Origin: an uncultured Clostridia bacterium
Lineage (GTDB): Bacteria; Bacillota; Clostridia; Oscillospirales; Ruminococcaceae
Direction: 5' to 3'
Length of the DNA stretch: 30,902 nucleotides
Assembly (NCBI GenBank): GCA_937893735.1
Contig: CALBGD010000376.1
Span: forward strand, 1-30,902
A model generated the notes under the pieces. It searched no databases and was not told the origin of the DNA. It saw nothing but the letters and a program-made list of their open reading frames with translations. Shown here piece after piece: positions 7,494-13,860 of the stretch. The position numbers were made by a program, and so were the translations under genes. Positions within the stretch are counted from its first letter, which is position 1; each line of letters starts with the position of its first letter.

Positions 7494-7965
7494 CGAACAA
7501 GTGTTAATGTTATAAATACTAGCAGTATAATCTGTTGAAACCAAGCTGCCGCGTTGAAAACTATGTTGAAACTGTTAAAAAGAGCGTAAGCTCAGCGGTA
7601 TAGCATTTTTATTTTTTAACTGCACAGATGATGCTTCAAAAAATTTAAGTTTAAAACCTGTTGATTAGCTATTTTTATACAAGCAGTTGAAGACAATAAA
7701 ATGCGATTCCAAGGCGTGATTTGGAAACAGATGGATTTTTATGTTGAAAACTTTTTCTTACAGGCTTTTTAACCGGTTTTGTCAACAGGTTTTCAACGTT
7801 TAAATAATTTTTACGGGTTCACAAAGTTAAAAACTGTGTTGAAACAGTTAAAAACCATTGGATATGTCCCAGTGTTGAAAATTGTGAATAAGTTAGCAGT
7901 ATTGTTGAAAATACGTTGATGGACGGTGAGAAAAAATATTCTCAACATATCGGAGTTGAATGTTA
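7475..7965. other. oriC: Upstream origin subregion rich in TTTTCAACA-type boxes
   Basis: About 500 bp without a gene, AT-rich. It holds repeated 9-mers of the form TGTTGAAAN or its complement: 7487-7495, 7533-7541, 7552-7560, 7564-7572, 7742-7750, 7790-7798, 7837-7845, 7873-7881, 7903-7911 and a weaker 7939-7947. A near-classical TGTGAATAA is at 7883-7891. Copies occur in both orientations with irregular spacing. With the dnaA-dnaN spacer this resembles the two-part origins of Bacillus and Helicobacter, where dnaA lies between two box clusters. That DnaA binds these words is inferred. Confidence 0.7.
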
Positions 7966-7990
7966 AAATTTAAATTCATATTTTATGTGC

Positions 7991-8020
7991 AAAAAAAGTC
8001 CCCGGAGAGTTCCGGAGACT
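7991..8020 (-). terminator. Terminator after the HD-domain gene
   Basis: On the minus strand AGTCTCCGGA / TCCGGGGACT forms a 10-bp stem (one G-T pair) with an ACTC loop, followed by TTTTTTT. It also insulates the origin from transcription coming from the right. Confidence 0.85.
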
Positions 8021-8040
8021 GTAAAATATTGATTTCTTTT

Positions 8041-8631
8041 TTAGGATTCGGGAGTGGATTCCAGAAAATAGGAAGCCTCCATATCAGCAACTGTCATGGC
8101 GAAAGCCAGCGGATACATGGCGAGCGCCTGACCAATGGTGTTCTTGTCCTCGATACCGGAGAATCCCATGTGCCAGCGTATAGCCATCGCTTCCTCGCGG
8201 GTGAGGCGGATATAAGCGGAGATCATGTAGACGGATTTTTCGCCGTGTCCATACGGGATAGTGTCATGTATCTCGTAGCGCGGCTGTTTTTCCCACTGAC
8301 CGGTCTTTTCGTTCTTGACATTGCGCCAGCCGGTGCGGTAGAAGTTCACCTTGCACACATCGTGGAGCAGGGCAACTATCGCGGCGGTCTCAGGGGAAAC
8401 ATTGAGTTTATATTCGTTCTTCACGCGCTCGCGCTCAAGGTAGGAGCAAAGGCAGTGATAGACGTTGAGCGAATGCCTCAGCAGTCCACCCTCGAAGGCA
8501 TTATGATAGCGTGTGCTGGCGGGCGCGGTGAAGAAATCACTGCGGTTCTCCAGAAAATCCAGCAGCTTGTCGGAACCTTCGCGGGTTATGTTCTGCTTGA
8601 ATATGCTTATGAACTCTTCCTTGTCAGTCAT
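8041..8631 (-). CDS. HD-domain phosphohydrolase
   Basis: A 196-residue HD-superfamily protein with metal ligands in the expected order: H53 (LRHSLNVY), H90-D91 (ALLHDVCK), H129 (PYGHGEKS), H154 (RWHMG) and D183 (VADMEAS). This arrangement, with the NFYRTGWRNVKN and IPYGHGEKS segments, is common in Firmicutes and phage HD proteins of unknown substrate; nucleotides are the usual guess. AAGGAG precedes the ATG by nine bases. It starts 20 bases after the lipoprotein gene stop, so they are likely cotranscribed, and a strong terminator follows. It lies next to the origin but is transcribed toward it. Confidence 0.85.
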   Translation of the reverse strand: MTDKEEFISIFKQNITREGSDKLLDFLENRSDFFTAPASTRYHNAFEGGLLRHSLNVYHCLCSYLERERVKNEYKLNVSPETAAIVALLHDVCKVNFYRTGWRNVKNEKTGQWEKQPRYEIHDTIPYGHGEKSVYMISAYIRLTREEAMAIRWHMGFSGIEDKNTIGQALAMYPLAFAMTVADMEASYFLESTPES

Positions 8632-8651
8632 GGTGTTTCTCCTTTTTTCGA

Positions 8652-9482
8652 TCAGTTATAACCGGTGTACTGAACGCGTCTGCGGGTCATTATCAGGCTG
8701 TCCGGGTCGAATGTGTATTCAAACTGCTTAACGGTGTATTCTCCATATTCCTTTGCGACAATGCGCTGTATCATGACGCCTGCTGATTCCGGCTCCAGAT
8801 GAGTCCCGTAGGGAGCGCTCTCCGCGCCGTTTTCATAGATAGGCACCTCGTAAAGCTTTCCGCCGGATACGGTGAAATACCGCGCATACTGCGGGACCTC
8901 CGCCTCGTTGAGAATATGAAAATCAAGCTGAATAAGGTCGGGATATTCGGAGGTTCCGAAATCCCTCATGTTGGAGATAAGCTCGCAGCCGTAGGTCAGC
9001 TCCTGAGTCACGCTCTCAAATATCAGGAATCTGTCGTCCCGCGGCACATTGATCTTGAGCGTATCTATGATCTCTCCCTGCTTCAGCAGGTCAAGGCGGA
9101 AGTCTCCGTAGAGGTCGCCCTGAACATAAGTTGTCTCTATATCCGGGGCGTCGGCAGTGTCGGTGAGCTTCACGCCGGAGATATCAACCGTGTAGTATTC
9201 CCCTCCGGAGAAAACGTTCACTATCGAATATGAGAGCCTGATGCCGTCCCGGCGAGGAGACTGTATCGCGGCGGGGATAACATCGTCGGGCTCCAGAGGT
9301 TCTTCGGGGACTGAAACGGTATCTGCCGGTTCTTCGATATCGGCAGATACCGGGGGCTCGATGGAAGTGGAAGCAGTAGTCTTGGCCTGCGAACTGCCGG
9401 AGTCGATATTTTCAAGGTTGCACCCCGAGAGCAGCAGACTGCAAAGAAGCGCTGCCGACACGGGAAGCTTATGTTTTTTCAT
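8652..9482 (-). CDS. Secreted lipoprotein of unknown function
   Basis: A 276-residue protein beginning MKKHKLPVSAALLCSLLLSGC, a clear lipoprotein signal with lipobox LSGC (Cys21). A Ser/Thr/Pro/Glu-rich linker runs to about residue 65, followed by a beta-rich domain that I cannot assign to a family; it ends in segments such as VKQFEYTFDPDSLIMTRRRV. It would be anchored on the outer face of the membrane. The ATG at 9482 has GGGGGTGA upstream and is chosen over a longer open frame (to 9674), which would hide the signal peptide and run through both divergent promoters. It probably heads an operon with the HD gene. Confidence 0.8.
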   Translation of the reverse strand: MKKHKLPVSAALLCSLLLSGCNLENIDSGSSQAKTTASTSIEPPVSADIEEPADTVSVPEEPLEPDDVIPAAIQSPRRDGIRLSYSIVNVFSGGEYYTVDISGVKLTDTADAPDIETTYVQGDLYGDFRLDLLKQGEIIDTLKINVPRDDRFLIFESVTQELTYGCELISNMRDFGTSEYPDLIQLDFHILNEAEVPQYARYFTVSGGKLYEVPIYENGAESAPYGTHLEPESAGVMIQRIVAKEYGEYTVKQFEYTFDPDSLIMTRRRVQYTGYN

Positions 9483-9524
9483 GCGTTCACCCCCGTATAA
9501 TAATATGATGATTTTCCAAATAAC

Positions 9525-9553
9525 ATTATATATAATATTATGAAAAAAATCAA
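9525..9553 (-). promoter_or_regulatory. Promoter of the lipoprotein-HD operon
   Basis: Minus strand TTGATT (9553-9548), 17-bp spacer, TATAAT (9530-9525), giving a leader of about 36 nt. Confidence 0.65.
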
Positions 9554-9637
9554 GGTAATTTTTGGAGACTTTATGCTGGCGGTCTGTCGAAACTGTCTTT
9601 TCCGCCCTCGCAGCGGGCTGCGGACCATCTGTTTTCG

Positions 9638-9666
9638 TTGACATTCTGAGAAATATATGATATAAT
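9638..9666 (+). promoter_or_regulatory. Consensus promoter of the GH5-like gene
   Basis: TTGACA (9638-9643), 17-bp spacer, TATAAT (9661-9666): both boxes are exact consensus. The leader to the ATG at 9810 is about 137 nt. Confidence 0.85.
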
Positions 9667-9722
9667 AAACGCAAGGCGCTTATAAATCAAAAGCCCTGCA
9701 CATACGTTTGCTGCCGCAGATC

Positions 9723-9789
9723 CCGTGCATATCGGCAAATTCTATCATATCCTTGCGGATATGATAGAATCAGACAGAATATCGCACGG
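9723..9789 (+). promoter_or_regulatory. Long leader hairpin before the GH5-like gene
   Basis: A perfect 14-bp inverted repeat (9739-9752 with 9757-9770, loop TTGC) is flanked by a second complementary pair, CCGTGC (9723-9728) / GCACGG (9784-9789) with adjoining ATAT pairs. The whole could fold into one ~67-nt stem ending 20 nt before the start codon. It lacks a T-run, so it is not a simple terminator. Confidence 0.7.
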
Positions 9790-9809
9790 AAACAGTGAGG
9801 TATCCCAGA

Positions 9810-11096
9810 ATGAAGCGAGTACTGCTGCCACTGATGGCGTTGTTTGTTTTTCTTACCGGGTGTTCCGGAAATACATCGCAGTCCTCCGGCGGGATAACTC
9901 CGGATCAGGTGTTTTCAGGCGGGGCTGTAAGCATAGACGGCTACGAAAAACCGTCTAATATGATAGATATATCCTCACAGCAGCTTGTTACTAATATAAG
10001 GATAGGCTGGAATGCAGGCAGGGCGCTGGAAAGCTGCTCGGCCGATCTTGACGGCGACGGAAATGTGGATTTTGTTCCCGGAGCAGGTCAAGTTCCGGAC
10101 GATACGTTCTGGGGCAGCTCCCCGCTGACCGAAAAATATTTCAAGACCCTTGCCGACAGCGGAATAAACGCAGTACGCCTGCCGATTACATGGCGGGAGC
10201 ATATCGATCCCGACGGCAGCATCAACGAGGCATGGCTGAACCGCGTTCAGCAGGTAGTGAATTACGCGTACGACAGCGGAATGTATGTCATTATCACGAT
10301 GTACCACGACGGTGCGTCAGACACGGATTTCGGCGCATGGATAAGGAATGCTTCCACCGACAGGAATTCGGTGATGAAGAAATACGACAGGATATGGTCG
10401 CAGATAGCCGAGCGGTTTATAACCTATAACGAGCGCCTGCTTTATGAAAGCATGAATTCAGTCGAATTCCCTGACATGGAACAGGACGGGGCATATGAGC
10501 TGTTAAACAGTCTCAATCAGCAGTTTGTGAACACGATACGCATGACCGGAGGCAACAATCTCCGCCGTCATCTTGTGATATCCGGCTATGGTGCAGATAT
10601 TTCCGAGACCTGCGATGAGCGCTTTAAGATGCCGGAGGATCTTTCTAACAAGTGCATTCTTTCTGTGCACTATTATATTCCAAAAACATTCTGCATGGAC
10701 GGAATACAGGATAACTGGGGCAGCAATGCCGAAAAGGACTGGATGGATTCACGCGTGGAGCTTCTCAGGACGAATTTTGTAGATAACGGCATACCGGTGA
10801 TAATATCAGAATATGGCGCTCCCTCTGACAGCGATGAAAGCAGCAGGATATATTTCTGCGAAAAGCTGACGAAGCTGTGCCGGGACAACTATATATCCAC
10901 ATTTCTGTGGGACGACGGCAGCGTGCTGGACAGAAAAAGCGACGAATGGAAGGAGCCGGAGCTCCTTGCGGCGCTGAGGCGCGCTACCAGCGGTAATGCC
11001 TATGTTCCGAAGAAAATACCAATGACCGAAGGAACTTCGCTGACTGAACCCATATCAGAAGAATTTACCGATGAGCAGGGCGCGACAGCCGATTGA
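9810..11096 (+). CDS. GH5-family-like lipoprotein, catalytic acid/base missing
   Basis: A 428-residue exported lipoprotein (signal MKRVLLPLMALFVFLTGC, Cys18) with a glycoside hydrolase family 5 fold like clostridial cellulases: GWNAG (66-70), FWGSSP, NAVRLPITW (120-128), TMYHDG (163-168), VHYY (286-289), SEYGA (333-337) and FLWDDG. E334 is the expected nucleophile. The acid/base motif NEP is replaced by N216-S217-V218, so normal hydrolysis is doubtful. Relatives have NIHHD and GN where this has TMYHD and GR. A DxDGDGxxD loop (79-87) resembles a calcium site. The ATG has GAGGT eight bases upstream; a GTG at 9795 lacks one. It may bind polysaccharide rather than cleave it (inference). Confidence 0.85.
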   Translation: MKRVLLPLMALFVFLTGCSGNTSQSSGGITPDQVFSGGAVSIDGYEKPSNMIDISSQQLVTNIRIGWNAGRALESCSADLDGDGNVDFVPGAGQVPDDTFWGSSPLTEKYFKTLADSGINAVRLPITWREHIDPDGSINEAWLNRVQQVVNYAYDSGMYVIITMYHDGASDTDFGAWIRNASTDRNSVMKKYDRIWSQIAERFITYNERLLYESMNSVEFPDMEQDGAYELLNSLNQQFVNTIRMTGGNNLRRHLVISGYGADISETCDERFKMPEDLSNKCILSVHYYIPKTFCMDGIQDNWGSNAEKDWMDSRVELLRTNFVDNGIPVIISEYGAPSDSDESSRIYFCEKLTKLCRDNYISTFLWDDGSVLDRKSDEWKEPELLAALRRATSGNAYVPKKIPMTEGTSLTEPISEEFTDEQGATAD

Positions 11097-11122
11097 ATCT
11101 CCCGCAAAAAAACGCATATAAT

Positions 11123-11161
11123 AATGCCGCATTGACCTTTCTGATTCAATGCGGCATTTTT
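11123..11161 (+). terminator. Terminator after the GH5-like gene
   Basis: 13-bp perfect stem AATGCCGCATTGA (11123-11135) / TCAATGCGGCATT (11146-11158) followed by a T-run. Confidence 0.85.
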
Positions 11162-11178
11162 GTCGGAGGTGTAAAGCT

Positions 11179-11337
11179 ATGCAGGAATACACGAACTGCC
11201 ACAGGACGGGAAAAAAGAAACCATTTAAAGTGAACGACGGCACGATGATCTCTCCGGAGTGCGACCCGCAGGGTATGTACACCGGAACCCCGAAGGATCC
11301 GGAGGAAAAGCCCGTTCAGGACGCGGACGACCTATAA
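11179..11337 (+). CDS. Small hydrophilic protein of unknown function (52 aa)
   Basis: A 52-residue product starting MQEYTNCHRTGKKKPFKVND and ending with an acidic tail (EKPVQDADDL). The start is well supported by GGAGGTG seven bases upstream. It has two cysteines, no membrane segment and no recognised domain. It begins only 18 bases past a strong terminator, so it depends on read-through or on a weak promoter inside the hairpin (TTGACC at 11132 with CATTTT at 11155 is possible). A bidirectional terminator follows directly. The good ribosome site and ordered gene borders make it probably real. Confidence 0.6.
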   Translation: MQEYTNCHRTGKKKPFKVNDGTMISPECDPQGMYTGTPKDPEEKPVQDADDL

Positions 11338-11341
11338 AACA

Positions 11342-11367
11342 GCGGAGGCACCATTTGGCGCCTCCGC
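11342..11367. terminator. Bidirectional terminator between the small protein and the FlhB-like gene
   Basis: GCGGAGGC / GCCTCCGC stem extended by CC/GG past one mismatch, with T-rich DNA on both flanks. The convergent genes end 5 bases before and 8 bases after it. Confidence 0.75.
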
Positions 11368-11374
11368 CTTTGTA

Positions 11375-11683
11375 TTACTTCTTACGCATATCGTTTGCCG
11401 TATAAACGACCTCGGCGTAAATCGCCGCGACTATCTGGTAAAGTTCCTTCGGGATAGTTTCTCCCGCATTCAGCATAACCAGCAAAGCGGCAACGCTGTC
11501 GTCGCGGTAGACGGGAACTCCTGCCTCATCGGCAATGTTGACTATACGCTGCGCGAGTTCTCCGAGTCCGGAGGCGACCACCACGGGAGCGTAGTTCATG
11601 TCGGGATTGTATTTCAGTGCGACTGCGGCGTTCTGTCCATACAGACGCTTGTTGTTAGCCGGGGATTTCGGGTGCTTATCCAT
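11375..11683 (-). CDS. FlhB C-terminal-domain-like protein (YlqH type)
   Basis: A 102-residue stand-alone version of the cytoplasmic domain of FlhB/YscU, the export switch of flagellar and type III secretion. It shows AAVALKYN, APVVVASGLGELAQRI, GVPVYRDDSVAALL and IPKELYQIVAAIYAEV in the family order. The autocleavage motif NPTH before AVAL is absent; the sequence there reads LYGQN. The membrane domain of FlhB is also absent. Bacillus has a similar solitary protein, YlqH, next to YlqG. It starts 15 bases after the FliK-like gene with AGGAGG upstream, so the two are cotranscribed. Role unknown; it may bind the FliK-like partner. Confidence 0.8.
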   Translation of the reverse strand: MDKHPKSPANNKRLYGQNAAVALKYNPDMNYAPVVVASGLGELAQRIVNIADEAGVPVYRDDSVAALLVMLNAGETIPKELYQIVAAIYAEVVYTANDMRKK

Positions 11684-11698
11684 AAATATCGCCTCCTG

Positions 11699-13672
11699 TC
11701 AGACGCGCGTGTTGAGCGTAGTGCGCTTGTCAAGTATCTTGGGGAATATCTCGGTCAGGTTGTGCGGAGCCTTGAGCGGCGCCGTTTCGAACGTCCGGGT
11801 GTTATAGCCGACGTTGCGCACCACCTTGTTTATCCTGTCCTTCATGGGCTCTATCTGCTTTTCGAACCGCGGAGGATACAGCAGCGCGAGATTTACCTCG
11901 TCGCCGAGGGCGTAAAGGTCTACCTCGAATCTGCCTATGCTCTCGATGTCGAAAGTCAGGAACAGATGGTAGTTTCGCTGTGTGCCGGGGGTGTTGTTCG
12001 GGTTATTCTCGTCGTTGTCCACCCACAGCTCGCCGAAGGCCTTTGTGCCGTCCACGTCCAGCGGGAGTATGTAGTGCGCCAGCGGCGTAAAAACTCCCGG
12101 GGCGTTGAGCAGGCTCTGGAGAAGGTTTGCCGCATTGAAGCTGTCGAGGGATTTCAGAGCCGGGTGGTTGATGTTCTCCTGAATGAAGTCGGTCAGGCTG
12201 TCAAGGGTGGAGCTTACGGGGGGCCTTACTCCATGCTGCGGAAGCTCGTTTTTCAGCGCCATCTTGTCGATGGTGTCGACGAATGCGCCGTAAAGCCGTT
12301 CTCTTATCGGCATATCCGGCATTGCACGGAGCATCTCGTTCAGCTTGTCGATGACCTCCTGAATAGTGTGCAGCTTTGAGAAATCCTGCGTGAACTGCAT
12401 CGAATACTCGCCTGTCCTGTCATCAATGAACAGTCCCTTTATAAGGTTGTGCAGAGTCTGGAAGCCTGACTGGCGTCCGCGGGAATAGGCGGCAAGCTGT
12501 TGTTCGATGTTATAACCACTGTCTTTGAGTGCCGGCATGAAGCCTTTTTCACTCATGCTCTCGTTCAGGAATTTTTCGTAGCCGGTGAGCTCCGGAGATT
12601 CGTCGGCATATTCACCAATTTTACCCTTGGCATTTTCGTCAATTTGCTGAATATTTTCTTCGGATTGCTGAATTTCCGCATTTTTATCTGCTGAATTTCC
12701 TGTTAGTGGTTGATTTTGTGCAGAATTTGTTGTATAATTATCTAAAGGAGTCTGAGGGGTATTTTCCCCGGACTGCTGCTGAGGGTCGGTCATCTTCTGC
12801 TTGTTGAATATGGCAGAGTAAAGACGGTTGAAGGAATTCTTCAGCGACTCGCGCAGGGTGCCCGAGGATATCTGCGACAGAAGCAGGTTGAAATACTCCT
12901 TGCACATATACGGGCTGTTGTTGTATCTCGACAGATTGTGCGTGATTAGCGGTATCAGCATCTGAGTCTTATCGTCATTGAGAAGGCTTCCGCTGACGTC
13001 CTTCAGCACGGAGAGAGTTTCGCCCTTGAGATAGTCGAAGTACTTTTCAGCGTCCGGCGCTCCCCATTCCCGTGAAAGGTCCATCAGCTTTGCCGACAGC
13101 TTTTCGTTCGGCGAGAAGTATTCCGACAGGAACTTCATGTTTGCCCTGAGCGCGCCGAGTATCTCGTTCTTGTTCTGGGCGAAATTGATGGATCTCAGCA
13201 GATTTCCGATAAGCTCCTTGGTAGAAGGGTCTGTGGTGGTCTTGGCGACCTCCCGCAGGACGTCGTAGAATTCGTGACCGCTGAACATCGTGTTCTGCTG
13301 CTCCTGATTCTGTATCTCCTGCACCAGCTGTTCGGGTGTGACGTAAAGCGCGGCGGCAAGGTCCTCCAGCTTTCCGTAAAGCTCGGTATGGCCGTTGATG
13401 AGCGCCTGATTGAGCACCTCGACATTCAGCAGGTCTTTAAGGGTTTCCACCGCAAGGGTGGGATCCTTAGCAACATTGACCTGGAGCGGAATAAGCTCGC
13501 GGTTGCCCATTTCAAGGCGGCTTCTGGCGCCTGAAGCCCCGGAATTGCCGGAGCCCTGCACGCCGGTCAGCTTGACTATATCGAACGGTTCTGTGTTCGG
13601 ATCCATCGGGCGGGAACTGTAATTATAGTTCTTCGCAGTGATAGGATTGTTTATCTGCGGTATCTGCGCCAT
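11699..13672 (-). CDS. FliK-like / YlqG-type large protein
   Basis: A 657-residue protein. Its last ~150 residues (HYILPLDVDGTKAFGELWV, then HLFLTFDIESIGRFEVDLYA) resemble the FliK hook-length control C-terminal domain, in which a beta-sheet region recognises FlhB. The rest is mostly helical with no clear family; a disordered linker rich in Q, N and E spans about residues 300-365 and is unusually AT-rich. No signal peptide is seen. GAGGAGGG upstream fixes the ATG. Its partner downstream is an FlhB-C-like protein, matching the Bacillus ylqG-ylqH pair. It diverges from cheA. Assignment to FliK-like is by pattern and context, so moderate. Confidence 0.65.
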   Translation of the reverse strand: MAQIPQINNPITAKNYNYSSRPMDPNTEPFDIVKLTGVQGSGNSGASGARSRLEMGNRELIPLQVNVAKDPTLAVETLKDLLNVEVLNQALINGHTELYGKLEDLAAALYVTPEQLVQEIQNQEQQNTMFSGHEFYDVLREVAKTTTDPSTKELIGNLLRSINFAQNKNEILGALRANMKFLSEYFSPNEKLSAKLMDLSREWGAPDAEKYFDYLKGETLSVLKDVSGSLLNDDKTQMLIPLITHNLSRYNNSPYMCKEYFNLLLSQISSGTLRESLKNSFNRLYSAIFNKQKMTDPQQQSGENTPQTPLDNYTTNSAQNQPLTGNSADKNAEIQQSEENIQQIDENAKGKIGEYADESPELTGYEKFLNESMSEKGFMPALKDSGYNIEQQLAAYSRGRQSGFQTLHNLIKGLFIDDRTGEYSMQFTQDFSKLHTIQEVIDKLNEMLRAMPDMPIRERLYGAFVDTIDKMALKNELPQHGVRPPVSSTLDSLTDFIQENINHPALKSLDSFNAANLLQSLLNAPGVFTPLAHYILPLDVDGTKAFGELWVDNDENNPNNTPGTQRNYHLFLTFDIESIGRFEVDLYALGDEVNLALLYPPRFEKQIEPMKDRINKVVRNVGYNTRTFETAPLKAPHNLTEIFPKILDKRTTLNTRV

Positions 13673-13704
13673 GGGTTTTCCCTCCTCGTTATTTTCTGTT
13701 TATT

Positions 13705-13713
13705 ATTGTACCA
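13705..13713 (-). promoter_or_regulatory. Possible extended -10 of the FliK-like/FlhB-like operon
   Basis: Minus strand TATGGTACAAT: TACAAT (13710-13705) preceded by TATGG, a TRTGn extended -10. The -35 region is weak. Confidence 0.5.
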
Positions 13714-13742
13714 TAAAACCGGAGAATAATAAAGAGTTTTTT

Positions 13743-13768
13743 TAAAAAATCCCTAAGATATCCGAAAT
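13743..13768 (+). promoter_or_regulatory. Possible sigma-28/SigD-type promoter of the cheA operon
   Basis: TAAA (13743-13746), 14 bp, then TCCGAAAT (13761-13768), matching 6 of 8 bases of the SigD -10 GCCGATAT. No good vegetative promoter was found in the 188-bp divergent region. Confidence 0.35.
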
Positions 13769-13860
13769 TTCATAGTTCAGGAAATCGACAGACTTCCCGG
13801 ATTATTAAAATAAATCAAAATAATATGCGCACAGGCGTATATCAGGAAAGGAATGTTATT

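Noticed and set aside
7487..7947. CRISPR-like array from the repeated GTTGAAA words
   Set aside because: Words are 9 bp, in both orientations and irregularly spaced, with no unique equal-length spacers; origin boxes fit better.
7960..8661. 233-codon plus-strand frame
   Set aside because: It is antisense to the HD-domain gene, whose motifs are complete.
10079..10429. Dockerin domain in the GH5-like protein
   Set aside because: There is only one DxDGDG loop and it lies inside the barrel, not a paired C-terminal module.
11672..12379. 235-codon plus-strand frame
   Set aside because: It is antisense to the FliK-like gene, which has a good start and partner gene.
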